Assembly: GCA_030431875.1 (NCBI GenBank)
Contig: JAUIIG010000005.1
Location: forward strand, 1 to 64,000
Source: Alphaproteobacteria bacterium
Lineage (GTDB): Bacteria; Pseudomonadota; Alphaproteobacteria; Sphingomonadales; Sphingomonadaceae
Length of the DNA: 64,000 bases
Direction: 5' to 3'
In this document: piece after piece, positions 28,475 through 37,542 of the stretch
How positions within the stretch are numbered: the stretch's first letter is position 1
How the letters are laid out: the number at the start of each line of letters is the position of its first letter
The notes under the pieces: generated by a model
The model's database searches: none
What the model was told of the DNA's origin: nothing
Seen by the model: the letters and a program-made list of their open reading frames with translations, nothing else
Program-made: the position numbers and the translations under genes

Positions 28475-29350
28475 CTATTGGGCCAGCAGCCGTTCGGCGA
28501 TGGCGCGGACTTCGGCGCCCATGTCCTCGCGTTCCAGTGCCAGCGCAAGGGTCGCTTCGACGAAGCCGGTCTTGCTGCCACAGTCGAAACGGCGCCCCTC
28601 GAAGGTGACCGCGTGGAAGGGCTGTTGCCCGATCATCCGCGCCATGGCGTCCGTAAGCTGGATCTCGCCCCCGGCACCCTTGCCCTGGTTTTCCAGCGTG
28701 CGCATGACTTCGGGCTGCAGGATATAGCGGCCGGAAATGATCTTGTTTGACGGGGCTTCGGCAACCGGCGGCTTCTCCACCAGTCCCTTCACCTCGGTCA
28801 GCGCGCCTTGCGTCTCGCCCGGGTCGATCACGCCGTAGCTGGACACCTCTTCCTGCGGCACTTCGAGCACCGAGATCAGGTTGCCGCCGACCTCGTTGTA
28901 GGCCTCCACCATCTGCGCCATGCAGCCGGGTTCGCCGACCATCATCTCGTCGGGCAGCAGGATGGCGAAGGGTTCGTCGCCGACGATCCCGCGCGCGCAC
29001 CAGATGGCGTGGCCCAGGCCCATGGGCACCTGTTGCCGCACGGTGATGATGTCGCCGGGAGTGAAACGGCTCGAATCAAGCACGCCCATGTCCTTGCCGC
29101 GCTCTTCCATCGTGCTTTCCAGCTCGAAGGCGCGGTCGAAATGTTCGACAATGGCGGTCTTGCCGCGACCGGTTACGAAGATCATCTGCTCGATCCCCGC
29201 CTCGCGCGCCTCGTCCACCGCGTACTGGATCAGCGGCTTGTCGACGATCGGCAGCAATTCCTTGGGAATGGCCTTGGTCGCCGGAAGGAAACGGGTGCCA
29301 AGCCCCGCGACGGGGAAGACGGCCTTGCGGATGGGTTTGCGCGTGGTCAT
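28475..29350 (-). CDS. galU: UTP--glucose-1-phosphate uridylyltransferase
   Basis: This 291-residue enzyme makes UDP-glucose. It has the N-terminal nucleotidyltransferase signature AVFPVAGLGTRFLPATKAIPKE (about 9-30), GVIDPG and the conserved VEKP motif. UDP-glucose feeds cell-surface polysaccharides, in line with the EPS locus starting 8 kb away. The ATG at 29350 is chosen over an upstream in-frame start because it begins right before the catalytic domain. It converges with the M23 gene across the terminator. Confidence 0.95.
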   Translation of the reverse strand: MTTRKPIRKAVFPVAGLGTRFLPATKAIPKELLPIVDKPLIQYAVDEAREAGIEQMIFVTGRGKTAIVEHFDRAFELESTMEERGKDMGVLDSSRFTPGDIITVRQQVPMGLGHAIWCARGIVGDEPFAILLPDEMMVGEPGCMAQMVEAYNEVGGNLISVLEVPQEEVSSYGVIDPGETQGALTEVKGLVEKPPVAEAPSNKIISGRYILQPEVMRTLENQGKGAGGEIQLTDAMARMIGQQPFHAVTFEGRRFDCGSKTGFVEATLALALEREDMGAEVRAIAERLLAQ

Positions 29351-29472
29351 CCGCGCTTGGTGAACGGCGGCGCGCCCGCGGTCAACCGCCTCTGTCAGGC
29401 GGCAGTTCCCAGCCCGTTTCCGAACTTTCGGCGCGCTCATGCGTTGGTTGGTTGAAGGAAAGGAGCATTACC

Positions 29473-29709
29473 ATGCTTATCAAGCTAGCCGCCCTCGGTG
29501 CAGCCGGATTTGTCGGCTACCAGTTCTACCGGAAACGCCGCGAGACCAACGAGGCATTCGCGGCTGACCAGGCAGGCGGGCCCAACTTTGCCCAGGTCCG
29601 CAATGCCGGTGCGGCCGCTACGGCGACCGGTGACGAAGGGAAATGGGACGCCGTCGACGAGGAAATCGACGAGAGCTTCCCCGCCAGCGACCCGCCGGCA
29701 AACTACTGA
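29473..29709 (+). CDS. small hypothetical protein with DESFPASDPP motif
   Basis: This 78-residue protein has one N-terminal hydrophobic segment (IKLAALGAAGFVGYQFY), a basic stop-transfer stretch, and a C-terminal EEIDESFPASDPPANY. The ESFPASDPP ending is a recurring motif of small bacterial proteins of unknown role. A GGAG site precedes ATG 29473; a frame starting at 29452 is less likely. Confidence 0.7.
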   Translation: MLIKLAALGAAGFVGYQFYRKRRETNEAFAADQAGGPNFAQVRNAGAAATATGDEGKWDAVDEEIDESFPASDPPANY

Positions 29710-29717
29710 TCTCCCAA

Positions 29718-29963
29718 CTACTGATTGCCTCGTCCCTGCAGGTCGGCCGCAAGCCATAGCCGCACGGCGGTGGCGAGGCCCGGTGGCTGCTCCGCCTCCA
29801 GCCGCTCCGCATCGATCCGCGCGACCAGCGCGTTGAGTGGCAGGCCCTCCCGCCCGGCAACCTGCTGCAACATGTCCCAGAACAGCGGCTCGAGACTGAT
29901 CGAGGTCTTGTGACCGGCGATTTCGACCGAGCGCTTGACCGGCGGATGGTAGATCTCCTGCAT
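29718..29963 (-). CDS. ribbon-helix-helix domain protein
   Basis: This 81-residue protein resembles the RHH_4 family: basic beta-strand region KRSVEIAGHKTSISLEP, then helices LFWDMLQQVAGREGLPLNALVARID. These are small DNA-binding or regulatory proteins, common in alphaproteobacteria. It is divergent from the LuxR-type gene. No strong ribosome site is seen before the ATG. Confidence 0.75.
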   Translation of the reverse strand: MQEIYHPPVKRSVEIAGHKTSISLEPLFWDMLQQVAGREGLPLNALVARIDAERLEAEQPPGLATAVRLWLAADLQGRGNQ

Positions 29964-30075
29964 GGCGTGCAGGGTAAGCGAGCCTTCTCCTGTACCCTAC
30001 GATTTTTTTGGGGTGGCTGGCGATTCGCGCCATACCTACACCTGTCATGGGCACGAAAGCGGCAGCGGGATTGCG

Positions 30076-30822
30076 ATGAGCCAGGGCTACGGATTGCTGA
30101 CGGAGAAGGAGAAGCAGGTGCTTCGCCTGATCCTGCACGGCCACGATGCCAAGTCGATGGCGCGCGAGCTCGGCTTGTCGGTGCATACCGTCAACGAGCG
30201 CCTGCGCAATGCCCGGCGCAAGTTGGAAGTTACCAGCAGCAAGGAGGCCGCGCGGCTGCTGCTGGAGGAAGAGGGCAATACCCCCCAATTTCTTGGGCAC
30301 AAGCAATTGGGGGAAGCCTCGGCAGGGGAAGCAACGGCACATGTGGTTCCACCGAAGGCGCGGAATGGCCGTGCCCTGTTGATCGGAGGAATTGTCCTGA
30401 TGTCGCTCCTGCTTGCCGTACTGGCCCTGAACCCCTCGCTGCCCTCCGTGCAGCCCGACGAAAGCGATGGCCGAAGCTTCGACGTCGCCACCGCCGATGC
30501 CGAGATGGAAGCCGCCGCCCGCGACTGGCTGGCCCTGGTCGATGCCGGTGAATGGCGCGCCAGCTATGACGCTACCGGCGCCGTCTTCCGCGAACTCAAT
30601 ACCGCGCAGGTATGGGAAGATGTATCGCAGGATGTGCGCGTTCCGCTGGGCGAAGTGACCAGCCGCGAAGCGATCAGCTTCCAGCAGGTGCCGACCCCGC
30701 CTGCCGGTCACCTGATCGTGATCTTCCGCACCAGCTTCGCAGGCCAGCCGGACACAATGGAAACCGTCACGCTGTCGCGCGAGAACGGCGAGCTGCGGGT
30801 GGTCGCTTACCTGATCGGCTAG
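30076..30822 (+). CDS. membrane-anchored LuxR-type HTH protein with DUF4019
   Basis: This 248-residue protein joins an N-terminal LuxR-type helix-turn-helix (LLTEKEKQVLRLILHG ... AKSMARELGLSVHTVNERLRNARRKL, about 7-52) to one membrane segment (about 101-118) and a C-terminal DUF4019 domain (about 140-248, DWLALVDAGEWRASYD and the FRTSF strand). The DNA-binding part would be cytoplasmic and DUF4019 periplasmic, suggesting a one-component envelope sensor that binds DNA. The ATG at 30076 begins just before the HTH. It is followed by hairpins. Confidence 0.82.
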   Translation: MSQGYGLLTEKEKQVLRLILHGHDAKSMARELGLSVHTVNERLRNARRKLEVTSSKEAARLLLEEEGNTPQFLGHKQLGEASAGEATAHVVPPKARNGRALLIGGIVLMSLLLAVLALNPSLPSVQPDESDGRSFDVATADAEMEAAARDWLALVDAGEWRASYDATGAVFRELNTAQVWEDVSQDVRVPLGEVTSREAISFQQVPTPPAGHLIVIFRTSFAGQPDTMETVTLSRENGELRVVAYLIG

Positions 30823-30834
30823 AATAGTAGCGCT

Positions 30835-30855
30835 GGCGACGGCAAAGCCGTCGCC
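30835..30855. other. perfect 9-bp hairpin after LuxR-type gene
   Basis: GGCGACGGC and GCCGTCGCC surround AAA. A second hairpin (TTGGCGG / CCGCCAA) lies at 30872-30890. Neither has a T run, so they may be weak or Rho-assisted terminators between the convergent LuxR-type and phaB genes. Confidence 0.5.
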
Positions 30856-30962
30856 GTGACGTCGAACTGGCTTGGCGGTGAACCCGCCAACCCGTCGGCC
30901 GAGCCGGGCGGCACCTGCGCTTGTGCGCCGCGCCGGCGCGGTCGTGGCCGCGCCTCCGCCCG

Positions 30963-31685
30963 TCAATACATGTGCTGGCCGCCGTTGATCGACAGGGTCG
31001 ATCCGGTGATGAAGGCTCCGTCCTCGCTGGCGAGGAAGGCCACGCCGCGGGCGATTTCCTCGGCGTGGCCAAGGCGGCCGACGGGGATCTTGGCGACGAT
31101 CTTTTCCAGCACGTTCTCCGGCACGGCAGCGACCATGTCGGTGTCGATATAGCCCGGGGCGATCGCGTTGACGGTGATGCCGTAGCGCGCGCCTTCCTGT
31201 GCCAGCGCCTTGGTGAAGCCGTGGATGCCGCTCTTGGCGGCGGCATAGTTGACCTGGCCGTACTGGCCTGCCTGGCCGTTGATGGAGCCGATGTTGATGA
31301 TGCGGCCCCACTTGCGGTCCTTCATGCCGGCGAAGGCAGCCTTGGCCATGTTGAAGCAGCCGCCAAGGTTGGTGCGCATGACGTCGGTCCAGTCGTCGTA
31401 GCTCATCCGCATGAGCGTGCCGTCGCGGGTGATACCGGCATTGTTGACCACCACTTCGATGGGGCCGACTTCTTCTTCGATCCTGGCACAGGCGGCCAGC
31501 GTCGCTTCATGGTCGCCCACGTCGAACTTGTAGGTGGGGATGCCGGTCTCTTCGGTGAACTTGCGGGCCTTTTCCTCGTTGCCGGCGTAGTTGGCGACGA
31601 CGGTGAAACCGTCAGCCTGCAAGGCTTCGCAAATGGCGCGGCCAATGCCGCGGGTTCCGCCGGTAACGACTGCAACGCGTCCCAT
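30963..31685 (-). CDS. phaB: acetoacetyl-CoA reductase
   Basis: This 240-residue short-chain dehydrogenase reduces acetoacetyl-CoA to 3-hydroxybutyryl-CoA with NADPH for polyhydroxybutyrate. It has the cofactor motif [12 protein letters not shown] (7-18), NNAG (85-88), the catalytic Ser in NIGSINGQ, and [23 protein letters not shown] fits phaB better than fabG. A GGGAG site precedes the ATG. No phaC or phaA is in the window. Confidence 0.88.
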   Translation of the reverse strand: MGRVAVVTGGTRGIGRAICEALQADGFTVVANYAGNEEKARKFTEETGIPTYKFDVGDHEATLAACARIEEEVGPIEVVVNNAGITRDGTLMRMSYDDWTDVMRTNLGGCFNMAKAAFAGMKDRKWGRIINIGSINGQAGQYGQVNYAAAKSGIHGFTKALAQEGARYGITVNAIAPGYIDTDMVAAVPENVLEKIVAKIPVGRLGHAEEIARGVAFLASEDGAFITGSTLSINGGQHMY

Positions 31686-31748
31686 ATATGATCTCCCAAG
31701 GATGAATCGTTCTTTGGCTCCGTTCTAGGCAAGCCTTGCCTTTCGCGC

Positions 31749-31774
31749 AAAACAAAACCCCGCCGAAGCGGGGT
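31749..31774 (-). terminator. rho-independent terminator with TTCG loop
   Basis: Read on the minus strand, ACCCCGC-TTCG-GCGGGGT is followed by TTTTGTTTT. It ends the outer-membrane-type gene at 31802, upstream of phaB. Confidence 0.92.
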
Positions 31775-31801
31775 CATGCGATTGGACAAGCTGTAGCTGG
31801 T

Positions 31802-32572
31802 CTAGAAGCGGAACTGGGTGCCGACGTAGACAGCCTGACTGTCCTGCTGTTCGAGATCGGGAACCGGGATCAGGTCGCGGTCCTGCTCGTAACGGACACC
31901 GGCGGTGATATCGAGGTTGCGCGTCAGGCTGAAGCTGCCGCCAACGTCGAGCATCTGGTCGGTCAGGCGCTCAGCCGAAACGGCGGCATTGTCGGCGCGG
32001 TCGTCTTCGTCCAGCGCGATGCGGGCAGCGAAGCGGCTCGGCTCGCTACGGACGCCGGGACGCGGAGCAAATTCGGCGAGGTCAGGGATTTCCGCGCCCG
32101 AAAGCGTGCTGGAAATCGTCGGCCTGGCAGCAGGCGCAGCGGCGACCGGCGACTGGGCAAAGCTGCTGTAACCGCGGGCAAGGCCGAGGTTGTAGCGTGT
32201 GGGCGTTACCCGCAGCGGGGTGCGGTTCTCGTTGGTGCGTGCGCTGGCAATGCCCGAGGCAGCCAGGGCATCAGCCGTTTCCGGGTCGATGCGAACGGCG
32301 ACAGTGATCGTACGTGCCGTCGGCGAAGCAGCCAGGCCGGCGGGGGTGAAGCGCATCATCTGCGCATCGCCGCTACGTTCGGCAATCAGGCGCGCCATGC
32401 GCGGATCGGCATCGGCGGGCGTAAAGGCAAGGAAGCCTTCGCGCACTTCGCTGTCGTGGGCCGGGGCGGCCAGCCCGAATGCGAAACCGGCGCTGGGCAC
32501 GGCAATAGCCAGCAGCGCAGCAGACGCGACGAACGCTGCCTTCCCTGCCCGACTGTTGCGCATGTTGCTCAT
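31802..32572 (-). CDS. hypothetical exported protein, outer-membrane beta-strand C-terminus
   Basis: This 256-residue protein has a Sec signal (about 1-31, ending GFAFG) and a variable middle rich in Ala and Arg. The C-terminal part has alternating strands (GGSFSLTRNLDITAGVRYEQD) and ends QAVYVGTQFRF with a final Phe, a typical outer-membrane barrel signal. The protein seems too short for a full porin with such a long middle; only about four strands are obvious. It has its own terminator. Function unknown. Confidence 0.75.
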   Translation of the reverse strand: MSNMRNSRAGKAAFVASAALLAIAVPSAGFAFGLAAPAHDSEVREGFLAFTPADADPRMARLIAERSGDAQMMRFTPAGLAASPTARTITVAVRIDPETADALAASGIASARTNENRTPLRVTPTRYNLGLARGYSSFAQSPVAAAPAARPTISSTLSGAEIPDLAEFAPRPGVRSEPSRFAARIALDEDDRADNAAVSAERLTDQMLDVGGSFSLTRNLDITAGVRYEQDRDLIPVPDLEQQDSQAVYVGTQFRF

Positions 32573-32913
32573 GACACCTCTTTCGTACCTCTCCGATGGA
32601 CTCTCGATGAACGCAGGTGTTCCCGCTTATTCCGAGTCGCAACGATCAGTCTTCAGGACTAGTCCCTGCAGGCAACAAATTCCAGACATCTGGCGGTCTT
32701 CTATCGGCTTTTTGCAATGTGTTGCCCGCACTCCACACGCTGGACCACGGTCGCGCCGGGGCGAATCGCCTGCATTAAGCACCCGTTCAGTGCGATTCGC
32801 GGCTTTTGCACCGCTCTGCCCGCTACGCCTTGCCGCACGGGTTTGGCCCGTTATAGAGGCGGGGCCCGCTATAGAGGCTGGCTGATACCGACTTTTTCGT
32901 GTTTACAGGACCA
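32573..32913 (+). other. 341-bp gene-free divergent region
   Basis: I see no convincing gene in this divergent region. The right part holds two near-identical 16-mers (GGCCCGTTATAGAGGC at 32845 and GGCCCGCTATAGAGGC at 32863, spaced 18 bp) and a promoter-like pair just before the DUF3576 gene. The left part has the ribosome site of the minus-strand gene at 32572. Confidence 0.5.
32830..32857 (+). promoter_or_regulatory. candidate promoter of DUF3576-leuS cluster
   Basis: TTGCCG and TATAGA stand 16 bp apart, with the -10 inside the first of two 16-bp near-repeats, 57 bp before the DUF3576 start. Consensus match is moderate; by eye only. Confidence 0.35.
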
Positions 32914-33378
32914 ATGATGGCTAGATCGACCGTTACCGCCCTTACTCGCCGCCTCGCCGGCGCATCCATGCTGGGCATGGCCACCCTTGCCCTGTCGGCA
33001 TGTGGCGGCGGCAATGACGAGCGTCTGAACCTCGATCTCGCCGCAGCACGGGTGAACACGATCGGCGTCAACTCCTACCTCTGGCGCGCCAGCCTGGAGA
33101 CGCTGTCGTTCATGCCGCTGACGCAGGCAGACAGCGCGGGCGGCGTACTGGTGACGGACTGGTATGCCGATCCGAGCAATCCCAACGAGCGGATGAAGGT
33201 CTCGGTTGCCATCCTCGACCAGAACCTGCGGGCCGACGCCCTGCGTGTGGCGGCCAGCCGCCAGGTGCTGCAGAACGGCACCTGGGTCGAAGCCCCGGTG
33301 GAAGCGGCCACGGTGCAGCGCCTCGAGGACATTATCCTCACCAAGGCGCGCGATCTGCGGCGTTCCGCCGTTCTTTAA
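32914..33378 (+). CDS. DUF3576 lipoprotein
   Basis: This 154-residue lipoprotein has a signal with lipobox LSAC and a GGGND spacer, then the DUF3576 domain (NTIGVNSYLWRASLETLSFMPL at about 50-71 and VTDWYAD). The family is found in alphaproteobacteria, often before leuS and lptE as here. Function unknown; an outer-membrane role is inferred from the neighbours. Two adjacent ATG codons at 32914 and 32917 follow an AGGA site. Confidence 0.87.
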   Translation: MMARSTVTALTRRLAGASMLGMATLALSACGGGNDERLNLDLAAARVNTIGVNSYLWRASLETLSFMPLTQADSAGGVLVTDWYADPSNPNERMKVSVAILDQNLRADALRVAASRQVLQNGTWVEAPVEAATVQRLEDIILTKARDLRRSAVL

Positions 33379-33397
33379 AAACCCCTAGGGGCATCAC

Positions 33398-35932
33398 ATG
33401 ACTGCTGAACGATTCGATCCGGCTGTTGCCGATGGTCGCTGGCAAGCCGCGTGGGATGATGCGCGCTGCTTCGAGGCCGATTCCGCGAGCACCAAGCCGA
33501 AAAGCTACGTGCTGGAGATGTTCCCCTATCCCAGCGGGCGCATCCACATTGGCCACGTGCGCAATTACACCATGGGCGACGTGCTGGCGCGCTATCGCAA
33601 GCTGAAGGGCTTCGAAGTGCTGCACCCCATGGGCTGGGACGCCTTCGGCATGCCGGCGGAAAACGCGGCCATGGAAAAGGGTGTCCACCCCGGCGGCTGG
33701 ACCTACGATAACATCGCCACGATGAAGGGGCAGCTCAAGCAGCTGGGCTTCGCGCTCGACTGGAGCCGCGAATTCGCTACCTGCGACCCCGAATACTACG
33801 GCCACGAGCAGGCGCAGTTCATCGACCTCTACGAAGCGGGCCTGGTCTACCGCAAGGAAAGCGAGGTCAATTGGGACCCGGTCGACATGACCGTGCTCGC
33901 CAACGAGCAGGTGATCGACGGCAAGGGCTGGCGCTCGGGCGCGGAAGTCGAGAAGCGCAAGCTCAACCAGTGGTTCCTCAAGATCACCCAGTTTGCCGAC
34001 GACCTGCTGACGGGCCTCGACGGCCTCGAAAACTGGCCGGAGAAGGTGCGCCTGATGCAGGCCAACTGGATCGGCAAGTCCAAGGGGCTGGAGTTCGCCT
34101 TCGACCTTTCGAACGGCGACAAGCTGCCCGTCTACACCACGCGGCCCGACACCATCTTCGGCGCGAGCTTCGTGGCCGTTGCTGCCGATCACCCGGTGGC
34201 GCAGGCCGTTGCGGCTGACAGCACCGAGGCGCAGGACTTCATCGCCTTGTGCAAGAAGGGCGGCACTACGGCGGCGGCGCTGGAAACGGCGGAGAAGCTG
34301 GGCTTCGATACCGGCATTACCGCGCGGCACCCGTTCAGCGGTGAACCGCTGCCAGTCTACATCGCCAACTTCGTGCTGATGGACTACGGCACCGGCGCGA
34401 TCATGGCCGTGCCGGGGCACGACCAGCGCGACTTCGAATTTGCCACCAAGTACGGCCTGCCGATCCCGAGAGTCGTTGCAGGGTCGTTGGAAGATTCTGG
34501 CAAGCCGTTCGATGGCGAAGCCGAGGCGGGCGACGGGGTGCTGGTCAACTCCGACTTCCTCACCGGCATGGCTGTTGAAGAGGCCAAGGCCGAAGTCATT
34601 TCCCGCGCCGAAGCAGGCGGCTGGGGCAGGGGAACGGTCGTGTGGCGCCTGCGCGACTGGGGTGTCTCGCGCCAGCGGTACTGGGGCACCCCGATCCCCT
34701 TCATCCATTGCGATGCCTGCGGCGTGGTGCCGGTTCCCAAGGACCAGCTGCCGGTCAAGTTGCCCGAGGATGTCGACTTCAAGACGCCGGGCAACCCGCT
34801 CGAACGCCATCCCACCTGGAAGCATGTCGACTGTCCCAAGTGCGGCGCTGCCGCACGGCGCGAAACCGACACGCTCGACACTTTCGTCAACAGCTCGTGG
34901 TATTTCCTGCGCTTCGCCAGCCAGCCGAAGGACAAGGCCTTCGACCCCGCCGAAGTCGCGCAGTGGCTGCCGGTCGACCAGTATATCGGCGGCATCGAGC
35001 ACGCGATCCTGCACTTGCTCTACGCCCGCTTCTGGACCCGCGCGCTGGCCCATGTCGGCGCGTTGGAGGTGAAGGAACCCTTCGCTTCGCTGTTCACACA
35101 GGGCATGGTCACGCACGAGACCTATGGCCGTAAGGTCGATGGTCGCGAAGTCTGGTACACGCCCGCCGAAGTCGAGCGGACCGGCAACGGCGCCACGCTG
35201 AAGGCCGACGGCCAGCCGGTGCAGATCGGCAAGGTCATCAAGATGTCCAAGTCGAAGAAGAATGTCGTCGACCCGGAGGACATCATCCGCGACTACGGCG
35301 CTGACGCGGTGCGCTGGTTCATGCTGTCCGACAGCCCGCCCGAGCGCGACCTGCCGTGGTCCGAAGCGGGCATCGAAGGTTGCGGCCGCTTCGTCCAGCG
35401 CCTGTGGCGCCTGTTCGCGCAGGCGGGTAACGGCGGTGCCGGGGCCGATGCCGAAGTCGACATGGCGCTGGAACGCAAGATCCACCAGACTGTTGCCGCT
35501 GTCGCCGAAGACATCGAGGCATTGAGCTTCAACAAGGCCGTTGCGCGGATCTACGAACTGGTCGGCGCGGTCGAGAAGGCGCCGCTGTCCTCCAGCCGCA
35601 ACAGTGCGATCCGAACCCTGGTGGTGCTGGTCGCCCCGATGATGCCGCACCTCGCCGAAGAGGCCCGCGCGCAGTTCAATCTCGGCATCGGGCTGGTCGC
35701 CGAAGACAGCTGGCCCAAGGTCGATCCGGCCATGCTGGTGGAAGACGAAGTGACTATCGCCGTGCAGCACAAGGGCAAGCTGCGTGACACGCTGACTGCG
35801 CCCAAGGATGCGTCGAAAGAAGACCTCGAGGCGCTTGCACTGGCCAGCGAGAAGGTCCAGCGTTCGATTGATGGCGCGGAAATTCGCAAGGTGATCGTGG
35901 TGCCCGGCAGGCTGGTGAATATCGTTACATGA
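33398..35932 (+). CDS. leuS: leucyl-tRNA synthetase
   Basis: This 844-residue class I synthetase charges tRNA-Leu. It has the HIGH-type motif ([11 protein letters not shown], about 44-54), the CP1 editing domain in the middle ([12 protein letters not shown] and [11 protein letters not shown]), and KMSKS ([10 protein letters not shown]). Length is normal. It sits in the DUF3576-leuS-lptE-holA cluster with an AGGGG site; lptE overlaps its stop. Confidence 0.97.
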   Translation: MTAERFDPAVADGRWQAAWDDARCFEADSASTKPKSYVLEMFPYPSGRIHIGHVRNYTMGDVLARYRKLKGFEVLHPMGWDAFGMPAENAAMEKGVHPGGWTYDNIATMKGQLKQLGFALDWSREFATCDPEYYGHEQAQFIDLYEAGLVYRKESEVNWDPVDMTVLANEQVIDGKGWRSGAEVEKRKLNQWFLKITQFADDLLTGLDGLENWPEKVRLMQANWIGKSKGLEFAFDLSNGDKLPVYTTRPDTIFGASFVAVAADHPVAQAVAADSTEAQDFIALCKKGGTTAAALETAEKLGFDTGITARHPFSGEPLPVYIANFVLMDYGTGAIMAVPGHDQRDFEFATKYGLPIPRVVAGSLEDSGKPFDGEAEAGDGVLVNSDFLTGMAVEEAKAEVISRAEAGGWGRGTVVWRLRDWGVSRQRYWGTPIPFIHCDACGVVPVPKDQLPVKLPEDVDFKTPGNPLERHPTWKHVDCPKCGAAARRETDTLDTFVNSSWYFLRFASQPKDKAFDPAEVAQWLPVDQYIGGIEHAILHLLYARFWTRALAHVGALEVKEPFASLFTQGMVTHETYGRKVDGREVWYTPAEVERTGNGATLKADGQPVQIGKVIKMSKSKKNVVDPEDIIRDYGADAVRWFMLSDSPPERDLPWSEAGIEGCGRFVQRLWRLFAQAGNGGAGADAEVDMALERKIHQTVAAVAEDIEALSFNKAVARIYELVGAVEKAPLSSSRNSAIRTLVVLVAPMMPHLAEEARAQFNLGIGLVAEDSWPKVDPAMLVEDEVTIAVQHKGKLRDTLTAPKDASKEDLEALALASEKVQRSIDGAEIRKVIVVPGRLVNIVT

Positions 35933-36435
35933 GGCGCGCTCTCGCCCTTTCAGTGACACTTGTGTGCCTTTCGGTGCCGCTTGCCGGCTGCGCCCTGCAA
36001 CCCATCTACGCTGGCGGCAGCAGCGGCTACGTGGCGAGCGAACTGGCCGCGATCGATGTCCCCGCCATTCCGGGCCGCGAAGGCTGGCTGGTGCGCAATG
36101 CCCTGAATGACCGGCTGGGGCGCGGCAACAATTCGGGCAATTCGCAGTACCGCCTCGACGTGGTGCTCGATGACCAGCTTGAAGGGCTTGGCCTGCTGAC
36201 CGACGACACCATCGGCCGCCAGCGCCGCATCCTGCGCGCACGGTACCAGCTTATCGACGTCTCCACCGATACCATCCTGATCGACGCCACGGCGGGTTCG
36301 GACGCCGGCATCGACGTGGTCGGTTCCGAATATGCCACCATCGCTGCCGAGCAGACCGCGCTGGAAAACCTGGCGCAGGAAGTGGCGGACCAGATCGTGG
36401 TGCGCATCAGCCGCACCCTGCGCGAAAGGCAATGA
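35929..36435 (+). CDS. lptE: LPS assembly lipoprotein LptE
   Basis: This 168-residue lipoprotein has a signal with lipobox LAGC (Cys at about 21) and the start [10 protein letters not shown], typical of alphaproteobacterial LptE. With LptD it inserts lipopolysaccharide into the outer leaflet. It overlaps the leuS stop by 4 bp and the holA start by 4 bp, in the usual order. Confidence 0.88.
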   Translation: MRRALALSVTLVCLSVPLAGCALQPIYAGGSSGYVASELAAIDVPAIPGREGWLVRNALNDRLGRGNNSGNSQYRLDVVLDDQLEGLGLLTDDTIGRQRRILRARYQLIDVSTDTILIDATAGSDAGIDVVGSEYATIAAEQTALENLAQEVADQIVVRISRTLRERQ

Positions 36436-37466
36436 AGGCCACCCAGCGTGACTATGCGCAGGCTGCGCGCAAGGCAGGCAGCAAGTTGCGCATCTGCTTT
36501 TTCTGCGGTGCTGACGAGGCCGGAGCATCGGCGGCGGTGCAGAAGGTCGTCGCTACGCTGGATGACCCCGGCGAGCGGTTGGAGCTAACCGGCTCCGAAC
36601 TGAAATCAGACCCTGTGCGGCTGGTCGACGAAGCGCGTTCCACCTCGCTGTTTGGCGATGCGCGACACATTTTCGCGCGTGTTTCCGGCGAGGAAGCCCT
36701 GGCGGCGCTGCAGGCCTATTGCGATCTCGCCGACAACGGCGAGGCTGACGAGGCCTGGCCGATCTTCATCGTCGCAACTGCTGCAACTGACAAATCCCGC
36801 TCCGCCAAATTGCTCATAAAGCGTGCGGATTCCCTGGTGGCAGTGTTTTATCCGCCAGATCTGCGCTCCGTCACGGCGGACGTGCGCGCCATGGCTGATG
36901 CGGCTGGCCTTCGCCTTACCGGCAACCTCGCCGAACGCATTGCCCATGCCGCCGGCCTAGACGTGCGGCTGGCGCAGAGCGAGGTCGACAAGCTGGCGCT
37001 CTACCTCGACGCCTCACCGCAGGCGCCCAAGCCGGCCAGCCCGGAAGACTTCGACGTGATCGGTGCCTCCACCGAAGAAGACGGCTTCATGCCGCTGGTC
37101 AACGCTGCGCTGGGCGGCGAAGTGCGCAAGCTGCCGCACGAACTGCGGCGGCTGCGCGAGGTGTCGCTCAACCCGGTGGGCGTGGCGCTGGCGCTGGAAC
37201 GGCGGGCGGCCCAGCTCGCCAGCCTTTCGGCAAAGCTTCGGCCCGGTGACGACATGCAGGGATTTCTCAAGTCGCAGGGGGTGTTCTTCCGCGAACACCG
37301 GGAGGTTGGCGACCAGTTGCAGCGCTGGAGCGGCGGCAAGCTGGAACGGCTGGTACCGCGCCTGGCAGAACTGCACCGCTCGCTGCTGTCGAACAGCCAG
37401 ATGGCGGAGCTGATCCTGTCGCAGGAACTGGCACAGATTGCCCGCTACGCCGCCGCGCGGCGCTAG
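36432..37466 (+). CDS. holA: DNA polymerase III subunit delta
   Basis: This 344-residue clamp-loader subunit opens the beta clamp. It has an AAA+ like N-terminal part (CFFCGADEAGASAA at about 18-31) and the conserved SLFGDARHIFARV segment, with a helical C-terminal collar domain. It overlaps lptE (ATGA). Position after lptE is standard in alphaproteobacteria. Confidence 0.93.
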   Translation: MKATQRDYAQAARKAGSKLRICFFCGADEAGASAAVQKVVATLDDPGERLELTGSELKSDPVRLVDEARSTSLFGDARHIFARVSGEEALAALQAYCDLADNGEADEAWPIFIVATAATDKSRSAKLLIKRADSLVAVFYPPDLRSVTADVRAMADAAGLRLTGNLAERIAHAAGLDVRLAQSEVDKLALYLDASPQAPKPASPEDFDVIGASTEEDGFMPLVNAALGGEVRKLPHELRRLREVSLNPVGVALALERRAAQLASLSAKLRPGDDMQGFLKSQGVFFREHREVGDQLQRWSGGKLERLVPRLAELHRSLLSNSQMAELILSQELAQIARYAAARR

Positions 37467-37542
37467 CGTCAGCCAAGAGTTGCGCAATGGACTAAAACTG
37501 ATCCGGATCAAGGCTCCGCGCCTCTTTTCGCACTAGGGATAA

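Noticed and set aside
30003-30010. T run before the LuxR-type gene as a possible terminator
   Set aside because: No stem precedes it on either strand.
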